Assembly: GCA_006384855.1 (NCBI GenBank)
Contig: VCJN01002175.1
Span: forward strand, 1 to 64,000
Length of the DNA: 64,000 nt
Origin: Tetraselmis striata
Lineage: Eukaryota > Chlorophyta > Chlorodendrophyceae > Chlorodendrales > Chlorodendraceae
Direction of reading: 5' to 3'
This document shows positions 1 through 10,730 of the stretch, piece by piece; within the stretch, counting starts at the first letter, position 1; the number at the start of each line of letters is the position of its first letter. The position numbers and the translations under genes were made by a program. Below the pieces are notes generated by a model, which saw only the letters and a list, made by a program, of their open reading frames with translations, was not told the origin of the DNA and did no database searches.

Positions 1-2631
1 ACTGGGTATGAAATCCACGTCCCTCGTCCGTCCCGTATCGTCCCCGTATGTCGTCGTTCGTCACCAGTAGGGCACATTTACGTCACATCTGAATCTCACA
101 GTGATAGTTGATATTAGTTGTTGTGCATGCACAATGCATCTGGCAACAAATGAAAGAAGCACAAACCCCATGATTAAAATGGTCTATGGCTGGCCCCTAA
201 CCGTCCCGCGGCTTGCGCCTTCCATACAAAGTTGTCACAGCTAGTTGTTGGCATTTGGCTACTGTTACTGCTCGCTGATGGTTGTTGCACGTCACATACA
301 CACTCGTTGTTGCTGCCCATGTGCGCCTTCGCTGCAGATCCAACGCTTTGACCTTGTCCTTGCCCATGCTCTTGTACCCTATGGCATGGTACATCTCATT
401 ATTGTCAACACATGTGGCACAACGTCTTGAATACGTCTGAAAGCTGCTCATCGGCAATGAAGGCTTCAGTCGGATCCTCATATGTGCATGCACACATTGC
501 ACGCGTCGTAGACTCCACATCGATCTATGCATCCCCATCATAGGTCATGCGCCGCTTGTTGCCAGTGCTGTATAAATCTGACTCCATTGCATAGTGACAA
601 TTGAGCTCGTTGTCACACACAAAGGCGCACTAGCACCTCCCGTAGTGACCTGCCGCCAGAATAGCGCCGGAATCGCGACTACCCGCCATAAAATGCCCAC
701 GGTGCAATTTTACTCTTTATAGCTAATAATCCGGTACCGATACAGTAGAAGTAGCGACCGTATTCGTCCGAGTTTAATTCCATATTTCATCCAGTAGCGA
801 ATACTCGTTACTCGCAAAGTTGCGACAAGTATACGAGTACAGTAGTCGCTTCTATGTACGCGGACGGGGATTAGTACCTCCGCGGATAAGGACAATATGA
901 GTACAGGGTAGCGACGATGACATCGTTAAATGGAGACTAGTACCGGTACGTGTACCGTAGCGACCACATGTACCGTAACGCGAGTAGCGACGAGTAGCGA
1001 CTACATAAAGCGACTAGGAAGGAAGGATACTTAGTCGCTAGGAGTACAGGAAGTCGCTACTACAGTACTACCAGCAGGTGACGACGACTGCTGCCACGCA
1101 AGTGCATACGTATACCCGCTGCGCAGCGCGCGCGGGTAAGATAGCGACTAATATAGTAGTACTTCAAACATCGGCCAGAATTATGCCATATGACCGCCAG
1201 ACGGCCGCCCGACGAACTAGGGAAAAACACCAGAACCCGCCACAATCGCCGCCACAATGCTTAATATGATTGTGGCGGTACCTATGTACAGTGATTACAT
1301 GAGCTAGACGCAACATTCAAGAAATCCACTACACAGAAATCCACACAGAAATCCACCTATGTACAGGTACCTAATAATAACAGCAGGTGGTGCCGGGCGG
1401 CTGGTCAAAGCATCGGGTATCGGGCTGGTCAAAGCATTACCGGGAACTCGTGATAAAATTCTTTTTTTGCATGTATTCACGCGGCAGCGCCCGCAGCATC
1501 CGCCGGGCATCTGGGTGGGAGAGGGCGCCATGCTCTCTCGGTGGCTGAGGGTGGTTCGCCAGCGGCGGTTGATGGCGGGAGTGATTTTTTACACCGCTTC
1601 CACGGCGGGGGGTCGCCATGCGGCGTAGCTAATACGCGCGCCGGGCTAGCGAGTGTAGTTATTGCGTCTCTTCGCCGAGCGCATGTGTGTCGACCCCGAT
1701 GGGGGACGTCGTCCTCGCTTGTTGTCGGCGCCTTGCCTTTTCATCGCAACAATGGCAGCCTCGTCGTTGGCGAGGCGGTCAGTGGATGCCGCCAGTGCAC
1801 CGAGGGGTGTGTCGAGGCGCTGGCGCTGCTGGTTGTCCTGCTGGGGTCCAGTGAGGTCTCGCCGTCCTCGTTGTGAACGTGCAGTCTGCCGATATGAGGT
1901 TTAGGAGACGGGACGGGGAGTCAATAGGGGTTGCTTTTGCAATGCACAACGGAAATGGCGAGGCTGTCCAGAGCACTCACCGGGCTTCTCCAAGTGGCGC
2001 GGGCTTGTTGGGCTCGGTGTTCTCGCGGACATGATGTCCGAAGGCGCTCCACCACTCAATGGCCTCCTGCTGGCCGTACGTCTTTGCTGCGTGGCAGTGT
2101 GTTATGTAATCGCGGGAGCAAGCGGCGGGCAGTTTGGTCGTGTCTGACCATCGTAGTCGCAGCACTTCTCCGGCATCGAAGCTGACCTGGCGGAAGAACG
2201 CGGCGCGTGCGGCCTATTATAATACTACATATTCCTTCAGGCTCGTATAGTGTACATACGTAGGATATCATATAAATATCATTACCGCCGCCCTGCATAT
2301 TATCATAGGTATTAGTCGTTACATACATTATCGGCATCAGCGGGCCCCGACGCTTCGACGATGGCCAGTATAAATCCGGTAATCCGCAAAAAAGCAGGTG
2401 TCATAATCCGTGGAACCGCGCGCGGATTTTGGCACCTAATGCAAAACAAGAGTCTACACATCAAGTAGGCCATTCCGACAAAGTGACATGGCTTAGGTCA
2501 GCACTCTCCGTGGAAACGGAGGGGGGTGTTTTGTAAATTGCGAAAGTTTTGTAATTAGTACTTTAAGCAGTATACAGTCTTCCAGCGCCCCCTGTGCTCC
2601 TCCCGTTTGTCCTTATCTTGCGCCGCCGCCA
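1..2631. other. Gene-poor left edge
   Basis: No gene could be supported here. Open frames are short, occur on both strands and resemble no family I recognise. Base composition shifts abruptly between GC-rich blocks (about 1.4-2.2 kb) and AT-rich blocks (2.2-2.6 kb), as is common in repeat-derived intergenic DNA. The only ordered signal is the octamer cluster listed separately. Confidence 0.6.
738..1146. repeat. Cluster of the heptamer TAGCGAC / GTCGCTA
   Basis: The word TAGCGAC or its complement, usually inside AGTAGCGAC or AGTCGCTA, occurs roughly ten times in about 400 bases, for example near 747, 912, 958, 983, 993, 1031, 1048 and 1139. Copies occur in both orientations and at irregular spacing, so this is not a simple tandem satellite. 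Similar words recur near 3636, 31100 and 35370. It may be a decayed low-complexity repeat or a cluster of protein-binding sites; function unknown. Confidence 0.5.
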
Positions 2632-3340
2632 ATGCTGCCACCGTGCTCGCCCGCATGCAAACCTAGCTACCTTTTAGCTACCTGTTCCCGACTGACGACC
2701 GCTCATGATCACACTTCCAGCGCCCGCCAGCAACCTATGATGGCCGCCTGCGCACAACCACGGCGTCGTCGTCAGGACATGTTCCTATGCGCAGACTCCG
2801 CCCCCTTGACAGAGGATCCCCTCTTTCGCGTCACCTTTGTTTGTGACGATGCCTTGGCATGCGAGTCCATGGTGGAATGGGAGTACTACACCAACCAAAA
2901 GAAGTCGGTGGCGTGGATCAACCCGGAATGTGCGTGCACTGCGTTGGACAACTTGGAGCCGGACGGCGCCACAAAATTAATACATGCAGGACGTCTATCA
3001 CGTCGTGCTGCCCATCTGCGAGGTACAGCCTGCCCCTTTCGCTGCTGCTGGCTGCAACTGTATTGTGTGTCACAGACAAATGTTTCATTACATCGCGCAT
3101 GCATGTGAGCTCAAGGGAGATGGGCTGAAGCACATCGTACGCAGGTCCAAGCCCAACGGCCAGCAAAAGCTCAAGAACATGGACAAGCAGCTGGCCAGGC
3201 AAGCACGACTACAGCGCCTGCGAGGCGGCACCCGCGACAGGGAGCGACAGCCCCGACGGCGTCAGCGTCAGCGTCGGCGGCATCAGCCGCCACCGCGGCT
3301 GCGCCTGCGGAGTCGGCCATTGGAGGTCCTTAGTACTAAT
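2632..3340 (+). CDS. Possible broken or two-part unknown coding region
   Basis: Two overlapping frames read more like protein than the surrounding noise. The first (from 2632; best part about 2775-2970) contains an acidic and aromatic stretch with WEYYTNQKK. The second (from 2984) continues with a Cys/His-rich segment, CNCIVCHRQMFHYIAHAC, then a basic Lys/Arg/Gln-rich tail. A stop sits directly before the second frame, so joining them needs a frameshift or an unrecognised intron. I do not recognise the family. A decayed transposon protein is the likeliest source; chance open frames in GC-rich DNA are possible. Confidence 0.25.
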
Positions 3341-3369
3341 GTATCGTTTGCCAATGCCAGCCGTAGAGA

Positions 3370-3470
3370 GTGTAGCACATGTAAAGGGCAGGGACAGGGG
3401 TGGGGACCGTGCACACTGCTGGTTCAAATCAGTGTGCACAATTTTCACACAAGGCTGCCATGTGCTACAC
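3370..3470. repeat. Nested perfect inverted repeats (cruciform-like)
   Basis: An outer 12-bp arm at 3370-3381 pairs perfectly with 3459-3470. Inside it a perfect 10-bp stem (3409-3418 with 3430-3439) closes an 11-nt loop whose core GGTTCAAATC resembles a pol-III B box or tRNA T-loop. The rest of a tRNA cloverleaf was not found. It could be a structured RNA, a tiny palindromic transposon relic or a cruciform. Confidence 0.6.
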
Positions 3471-3696
3471 TTTTAACATTTTCATGAACATCACCATCAT
3501 TGTTTGGCTACTGCATTGCACACACAGATGCATCTTTATCATATTGTGGTATCTCAATCTCCGCGCCACCGCCGCCGCGCTACCGGATTCACTTGCTAAT
3601 ACGGTTTGTCGAAAGAACGGCCCGGATTTACTAGCGACCTACTATAGCTATAAGAGTAGTAGCCATGTCTTGATGTCCTGCCGCCGGGCTGCTGCT

Positions 3697-3977
3697 GCTC
3701 CGAAACCATTTATGGCACTGAAATCGCACGGCAACGCCCGCCGGATGCTGCCCAATACGGTGGCTATTCCGGCTCATATCATGGTGGCAAAGTGGACTAT
3801 ATAGCCAGCACATGGTATGATTTGCAGCTCGAAACGTGGCGATTGCTATCCGAGTATATATTTGATGCCGCTCCGTAGCGTACACCTCAGTGTTTACCGC
3901 ACAATATGGCAGTGCATGTATAGCACCAACCCTAATAAAGTGCGCCGAATCGGTTCTCGCGCTGGGGATCGCTAGAC

Positions 3978-4009
<32 letters not shown>

Positions 4010-4412
4010 GACTCCATATCAGCACATACATCCAGTTGGGGGTGGGGGGAGGGGGGGGGGGGGGGGGGGGGCTAGGGCCCCCACACACGGAATGCTCGCC
4101 GGGAACAAAGCAGCTCCAAACAAAGCTCCGAAACCAGTGCTGAAACCGTCGCCGCAACGCCCGGATGCTGCCCAAAATGGTGGCTATTCCAGCTGAAATC
4201 ATGCTGGCATAGTGGACTATATATAGCCAGCACATGGTATCCGTTGCAGCTCGAAATGTGGCGATCGCTATCCGACGAGCGAGTATCTATTTGCTGCCGC
4301 TCCGTAATGTATACCGCAGTGTTTACCGCATAGTATGGCAGTGCATGTATACCATCAACCCTTAAGTGCGCAGAATCGGTTCTCGCGCTGGGGATCGCTA
4401 GACTATATATAG
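3697..4412. repeat. Diverged tandem duplication, 288-bp units
   Basis: Copy 1 (about 3697-3984) and copy 2 (about 4125-4412) align along their length, from GCTCCGAAACCA to CGCTGGGGATCGCTAGACTAT, with scattered substitutions. The repeat period is 428 bp. The spacer holds an AT dinucleotide run (about 3978-4010) and a poly-G run (about 4047-4070). No coding capacity is shared. The opening words resemble those of the array at 44-45.5 kb, so the two may be distantly related. Confidence 0.8.
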
Positions 4413-6879
4413 CTCGTTTGTACGCGATTCACCTGCCCCCACTGCGGAGATGCGGGTAATCCCACCCTTTACGGTTAATTCTCTCCACCCTCCGCATCTC
4501 GTCTTGCTCGTGCCGCAGCATCTGTCATATCCGCGTGCGCATGAAGAACGGGACATCCAAGCCCTTCCGGGTCGGCTAGGGATACAGCTAGGGTTCCATA
4601 CCCGGTTAAGACCACAGGCAGGGCACCTGATTGGTTAGGGTTCCATACCCTGGCCATAGCCCTGAGCGAGGCGCAAGGAGACATACCCGAGATCAGAGGC
4701 CCGCCTAAGCACACCTCGGCGGGACTTCTAAGGGAACTCAAATGGTACCTCTAATCGGGACCTCTAACAGGGACCCCTACGGTAGACTACTTGCAGAAGA
4801 CGAAGTACTGTACTGCTGCTGGTACAAGGCGCAAGACTCATTGTAGCCGCAGCCGAGTAGCAGTATAGGACTTCATGAGTACAATTAGACAAGGGCAGTG
4901 CGTAATGCGTCTGGCGCGCGGTGCGCGCACGTACGGCGCGTGCGATTAGCACTTAGCGTGACGTGCGGCCGCCTTGCCATGGCCGCGATCGCGTGCTTAT
5001 AGAGGGCCTCCGCCTTCTGGCGGTCCCTCTTCCCCCTTGTCTGAACGCGAATCTAAGTCACTATAGGCACCTCTCAGACGCCTATAGGGCTTTAGTTCAG
5101 GCCAGCGTTGCTGATCTTGCCCGTACTCAGGGGGGTGAATGCCAGTGGCTATAAAGCCTCTCACCACAGGTCACCGCCACGCCGTGCAGTACTTTATGCA
5201 GTGCTGGTCGCGGCTATCAACCGTTCCTACATTACTTTACGTCGGTACCGCGTCGAATGGTGACAACCGAGCACCACCACCAGCGCGCGCGCACGATGCA
5301 GCGAGCAGCACGCGTGCGACCGTACGACAAGCACGCAAGCTACCGTAGTTGCCTTTGGCCCTCGTTCCTCAAGCCGATCTCCGTCTCTTACACCGTCTCC
5401 GCCCCGTACACAGGCTCTTGCCTATGCCTGCCATAGGCAAACACAGGCACACAGACACACACACGCCCATTGAGCTGGTGACAGCGCCCCACGCGGGAAT
5501 GCGAGCATGCGACGGCACTCGTCAGTCTTGCCAGCGGTGGCCTCAGCCACCGCTACTTTGACGTCCGCGAGGATTTATACGTCGTCCCCAATGTGGGCCT
5601 CCGGGTCCCATTGCCGCATCTCTTTCGCCGCCGTATTGGTTCCCGCTGTCTCGTGCTTGTGACGGCGGGCCTCGTCCTCGTGGTCGACTTCATGCAGGAA
5701 GTCAGACATGCCGGGGACGTGATAGGACAGAATTTGCCACTCCGGTCCCGGCATCATCGCGCCTATGTTGGGGTGCAGGCTCTCGAAGATGCGGAAGCAA
5801 GGGGTGACAACCGCGAGGTCCTTGCATCTCGGACATCCTGTTGCGAACGCACGGTTGAAACCCTCCCTTGGGCGGGCTGGCGTGGACATCTTGTGCAGGC
5901 AAGAGGAAAGCAAGGCCAGGGCGCGAATATGTCGCAGCGTCCTCGTTTCCTTGGCAGACGTCCGTGCGGTAGCGGTGGTCCGCGACGCCGAGGGGGACGA
6001 GAGATTTGCTTTGCGACATGCGCCCAGTGCAGACATTCCGGACCTTCCGGAGTTCGGCAAGGACCTCCGGCTGATTCTGCTCCAACCACGGCACGACGCC
6101 AAGCGGCGACGCTGCTGCGACTTCCCACTGGGCGGAGATGCAGGGAGAGACATGCGCGAGGGTGAGATTTCACCCCGACTAGCATCTCAAACATAATGGC
6201 AATGTGGAAGGCGAAGGGGGGGGGCTCACGATTCCAGGTGCGGGCCACTTCAAGGCGTCGACAATTGTCGCATCTCGCCCCCTCCGGACGGCAGTGAGTG
6301 GCGCGCAGCAATTGAGAAAGATGAGGAGGAGCAGCCCCCCCGCCACGCCGTCGACATGGGCAGGACCCGAGCCGCAGTCCGGGTCTGCCATGACGAGGGC
6401 CTTGTGCCGGGCAATGTAACCAAGGGACGAGATTCGCAGCTGCCAGTGAGCTTCTTACTCATTGCAAATCCCCCGCAGCTCGTTGTACACAAGCCGGTGG
6501 TCTTCGGTGGCCCGCATGTTCACCGTGCTCTCGTCCCCGCCCCTTCTTTGCAGTCTGAGGCATCGGGTCTTGCGGATCGTGAGGTGTTAGAGGTCGTTGG
6601 CAAACAAGGACGAAAACACAAAACGGGTGGGAAACGGGGCGGGTGTCACCACTCATGTCGAGATGCGCGACGGCGAGGTGCGCTTAACGCAGCCCACGGC
6701 GCCCTGATGAGAGATGCGAGCGAAGATGCGAGTCCGCGTACCGTTGGAGTCGCTCCCAGAAGAGGGTCCAAAGGTGGCACACCTTGAATGAGGCTGGGGG
6801 TCAGGCTGAGGCTCGCGGTGAGGCGAAGGCTGCGAATCTCCGGCCCTAGGCCATGGCGGTCCGCTTCGATGTTGCCCAC
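4413..6879. other. Gene-poor GC-rich stretch
   Basis: Overlapping open frames occur on both strands between about 5575 and 6790, but none shows recognisable domains, splice structure or a clear strand preference. One - strand frame (6153-5575) has a CPRC motif followed by fairly protein-like composition and could be a transposon fragment. I see no supportable gene. Confidence 0.5.
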
Positions 6880-7500
6880 CGCTCGGCTGCAGAGGCCTCA
6901 TGGGTTGGGTCGTGGGTACTGGCGCATGGGACGCCCTCCTGCGTGCCCGAATGCAAGTGCATCTGCGGTGAATCTTGCGCCATGGGGGTCACTAGCAGTG
7001 CGTCGAGAGCCCTCGTTGGTTCAAAACCAAGTGCAGCCGCAGATGCCCCCGCCACATGACTATGCAAGCGGGCAGAAGTGCGTTTTGCTCTGCGAGGACG
7101 GTCTACCATGCTTTTGTGCACCGAGAAGCGTTAAGATGCCTCGAAGAATACAAGCGCAAGGGTGCATGCGAGTGATAGATGAGTGAAAAGCACAGCGGCG
7201 GAGTAGCATTCGAGGCAAAAACAGTTAGCATGGAAGGGTAGCGACGCATCTCGTCAAAGGGCGGTGGCAGATGTGTAGTACATAGTGCATGTTCATTTCA
7301 CTAGCTAGGTGAATAGTACCTCCTACAGTGTTGGCAAGAAGAGGAATGTGTCAAAGCTCAATTTCACAGTACATTCGTACAGTACTAGGCGTACCTCAAA
7401 TTTGCACCCCCCAAAAGGGGCACAAAATTGAGTTAAGGGGGGGGGGGGGGGGTAATTTTGAGTCCATAAATGTGATGCCCATTCTGACTCAATAATTGCC
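6880..7500. repeat. Dispersed repeat A, copy 1
   Basis: This stretch aligns with 41880-42420, including shared blocks around GGGACGCCCTC, GCCCGAATGCAAG, ATCTTGCGCCAT, GCGGAGTAGCAT and GTACATTCGTAC. The copies are clearly diverged (substitutions and small indels). On the - strand both encode a short common peptide stretch (MAQD-P-M-LHSG), which may reflect an old transposon reading frame. Confidence 0.7.
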
Positions 7501-7639
7501 CTTTTCCCACAGCCTGTGCGACGTTTTGGCAAAACCAAGCTCAACTTGAAATGCCTTTTCGTCGGAGGGATATTAATATCAATACCACCCAATACGCGCC
7601 ATTGGGGCACTCGATTCGGCATCAATCGGTGGACGGGAC

Positions 7640-8690
7640 ATTATGCATGGATTCCTGCGAAGTCCATACTGTGCGTGTGTCTGCCGGTTTTAACTTACGC
7701 GTGTGAAGTATGGGGTATGGATAGAACTAGCGGCGCAAATAAATTACAAACCGTACTCAATCAGTTCTTGCGGTGCCTTAGTTATTGGGGTGGGTAAAAC
7801 CTCCCCTGGGGTGGCCACTGCACCGATGATGCGGGAATTGGATATTGCGCCCATAGAGGCTACGGCCGCTGCGGCACGGGCTCGGGCGTTCCTTGAAGCA
7901 TCCGACTTGAATACATGTATAACCCATTTAGTAAATCAGCAAAGTCGGGCGCGCCCTAACACGTGGACGTCGGGGACTGTGCGGTGGTTAGATCGACTAG
8001 CTAGGGCGAGCGTAGGGCTAGCTGAGGGGGCGCACCTTCCACTTGATTGGAGGTCACTAGCCGCGCGCGGTGCCGCTAAACTAATAAGTGCATCAGTGTG
8101 GGCGCGTTACGACTCGTTGGCATCGTTACCACGCACGAAAACCTGGGGTATATATGTCCATGCGTCTTAAGCGTCAAACCCGTTGCCACAGTACGGTGTG
8201 GGTATCCCCGCGGGGGTTGTGGACGGGTTGCACATTATGATACAATTCCGCACCCGAGTATTTCCCACTGCCCGCCGATTGGCCCGGATTCATGCCATGC
8301 CCGAGCGGTTCCTGGAACACTGCCCTGCATGTGGCGGAGGTGAATCTGAGACTATCGAACATATGTTGGTGGAGTGCCCGCGGTGGGGGTTTCACCGTCA
8401 TAATTTTGGGCTGTTAGTTCCGGAGTTCAGGAATTTCATTATTAGTTAGGTTATGTGTCAACAACTGAGGACTTAGCTGCCTTCATTTTGGGTGGGGTCT
8501 CCCCCTCCCTTCACGGCGCCCTGGATTTTACTGGGAATGGGAATTTTTTCCAGCTTTGGCGTCGGGCCCTCCCTCACACTGCCTTCTTTGCTGTTGCACA
8601 TGTATCGCGCTCCCGAAATGCTTTGCTCCGCGGGTTGGGGCTTGCCCCAACTCGCATTACTCGAATGGGCCGACGCCCAAACGGGTAGGG
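7640..8690 (+). mobile_element. Decayed LINE-type retrotransposon, C-terminal half
   Basis: Conceptual fragments in changing frames match the end of a non-LTR retrotransposon ORF2. First comes a thumb-region-like motif, LPVLTYACEVWG (about 7680-7715). Then a long helical segment follows (about 7800-8165). Next is a zinc-knuckle, CPACGG-x7-H-x4-C, followed by PRW (about 8320-8385). A terminal segment has ILGG (about 8485). At least two frameshifts and several stops separate the pieces, so the element is dead. The catalytic reverse transcriptase core is missing upstream, as expected of a 5'-truncated insertion. Confidence 0.75.
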
Positions 8691-10578
8691 CGGACCTGCT
8701 TTCGTGGTTAGTGCCGGGTATTTTCATGGCAGTGTTTTAGACGGTGATCCAACAGCGTTGGGAATTCCATCACTGGGCTCTAATTAGTCTTACAGAATGC
8801 TTCGGCAATTTGCTTTATTGCTATAACGGAGCGTCGCCAACCCAGGGCTTTCCGCCAGTGGATTGCTGCCCAAACGGCCGTCGTCGTAGAGACGCTGCAA
8901 GGGTTTCACTGGTGCCAGTCCTGTCCCGGGGGCGGGGAAAAAACCACCGGGCACTGGTACCCCCCGTGCCAAAATACCGGTTTCGGCCCAGGTATCTCAT
9001 CAGCAATATCGCGCGCACCGCACACGCGCCGAAGAAGCTCTGGCAGCAGCACCGCGTCGCGCTACTCGCATGCGCTCGAGCGCGGCATGTCAAAAAGTAC
9101 CTTGCGTACCTGGACAAAAAGTGACGCGGCGCACCGCCGTGGCTGCAAGCGGCCACCCACCAAGTGCATGACTGAAGTCAGACCAGCCGAGCTAGGTCGC
9201 AACCAACTGGTGCTAGTGCGGCTGAGTCGGCTGACGGACGGAGGCGGTGCCCGTGTGGCGCTCGCGTGCTGCCAGCGGGAGGGGCGCGTGTTGGTGATGC
9301 ACTAGGAGGTGCGCGCGCGAGTGCGGAACCCCTGCACTCTGTGGATGACGTGTTTCCATAGGAGAAGGGCGCACGGGCCTTGCGTGGGGTGGAGGATGTT
9401 GAAACCGCTGGCCTCACCCACACGCCCACCGCTCCGTGAAGCCGCTATGACAACTTTCACGTCTAGCCCGAGTTGATACTGCGTGCTGTTGCCCCATCTT
9501 GTGGACCCAGCCGTTGCCTCACATACCCTGTCGCATATAACACGTGAGCAGAGTTTGCATTGTGGGCGTCTCGAGAGCGCGGGATCGGAAGGGTTCAGGG
9601 GTTGGGGGGGGGTCTTGGTGTGAAGGCACACAACCGGTGACATGCCTTGTCCCATCCCATGTGGACAAGGACTTGAAGATATACCCGACCTGGGTGACGC
9701 AATCCGAGATGTGCTGATGGCGAGCTTGCGCTCGCCCTCCCGCAGGCGCTCGTGGTTAGAAAATGTACCATGCCCGCAGGCAGCCCGCGAGGGCGGCACC
9801 AACCTCCCCCGGGCAAGGACTCAAGCTTCCTGCACTTGAGGTATGCGGTGTCCTCCTGTCCGCGTGGAGATTCATCCTGCTGAGCACTATGCATAATCCC
9901 ACCTCATCTGAGGGCTTGTCTGACCTGGGCTGGGACTGATTATAGGCTTCCTGTTGCCAACCAGGCACTGCCTCGGCTACCAGACTCGCAAGGTGACCCC
10001 CTTGTTTGTTTTCGGCTCTGATGTGTGCACGCCATATACTTGAGAGACCCAGCACCTGTGACCATGGCGTGAATGGGTACATGTCCGCGTTGCGCGACTT
10101 CGCAAGGGAATTTCCATGCGCAAGCAGGCGGATGACCTGGCACTGACTGCGCGGTGTGCTGCGCAGGGGATGCGTGTGATCAGGGGAGCCCATATGAGTC
10201 TTATAACCTTCGCAACTCTCAGCAGCTTCCACCTTTGAACGTAAGGGCCCCGGCCTGCTCTGCAACCCTCCGAATGTTTTGTGCTTCGGGGGCGCTTGTG
10301 TGCAGGAGAAGGGGGGAAGACCGGTACTCCATGCGCATGGGGGAGCCAAAAGGGGGCCGGGCGGGCATAGTATCGCTCAAAACACCCTGTTGAACGGGCA
10401 CGGCAGGCGGAGGCTGGGCGAGGAGGAAATGGCAACGGCTATGGGCGCCATGGCCACGCGCACTCTGGCCGGCACAAGCACGCTGGAATGGCAGAAGTGG
10501 AGCCGGACTTCCATGGGGAAATCGTGACGGTCGGTCCCCTGCGCTATTGTAGTCAATGAGGAGCGCCGCTGCTCTTTG

Positions 10579-10612
<34 letters not shown>

Positions 10613-10730
10613 GCACTGGCCACCGCTGAATCAATACGTGGTTGGGGTGCGTGTGCAGTCACATGCGTACACATGCACTGTGAGGTCTTTTAATGTGGCA
10701 ATAATGTAGTCGGAATGCTCGGCTGTGCAG
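8691..10730. other. Intergenic region and unresolved 5' part of the dynein gene
   Basis: No confident gene. The last part must contain the intron that precedes the first recognised dynein exon (acceptor GTGCAG just before 10731) and perhaps earlier N-terminal exons, but I could not identify them. A run of 29 G lies at 10581-10609. Open frames on the - strand (about 9302-10435) include a CKLC-x4-C motif but match nothing I recognise. Confidence 0.5.
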
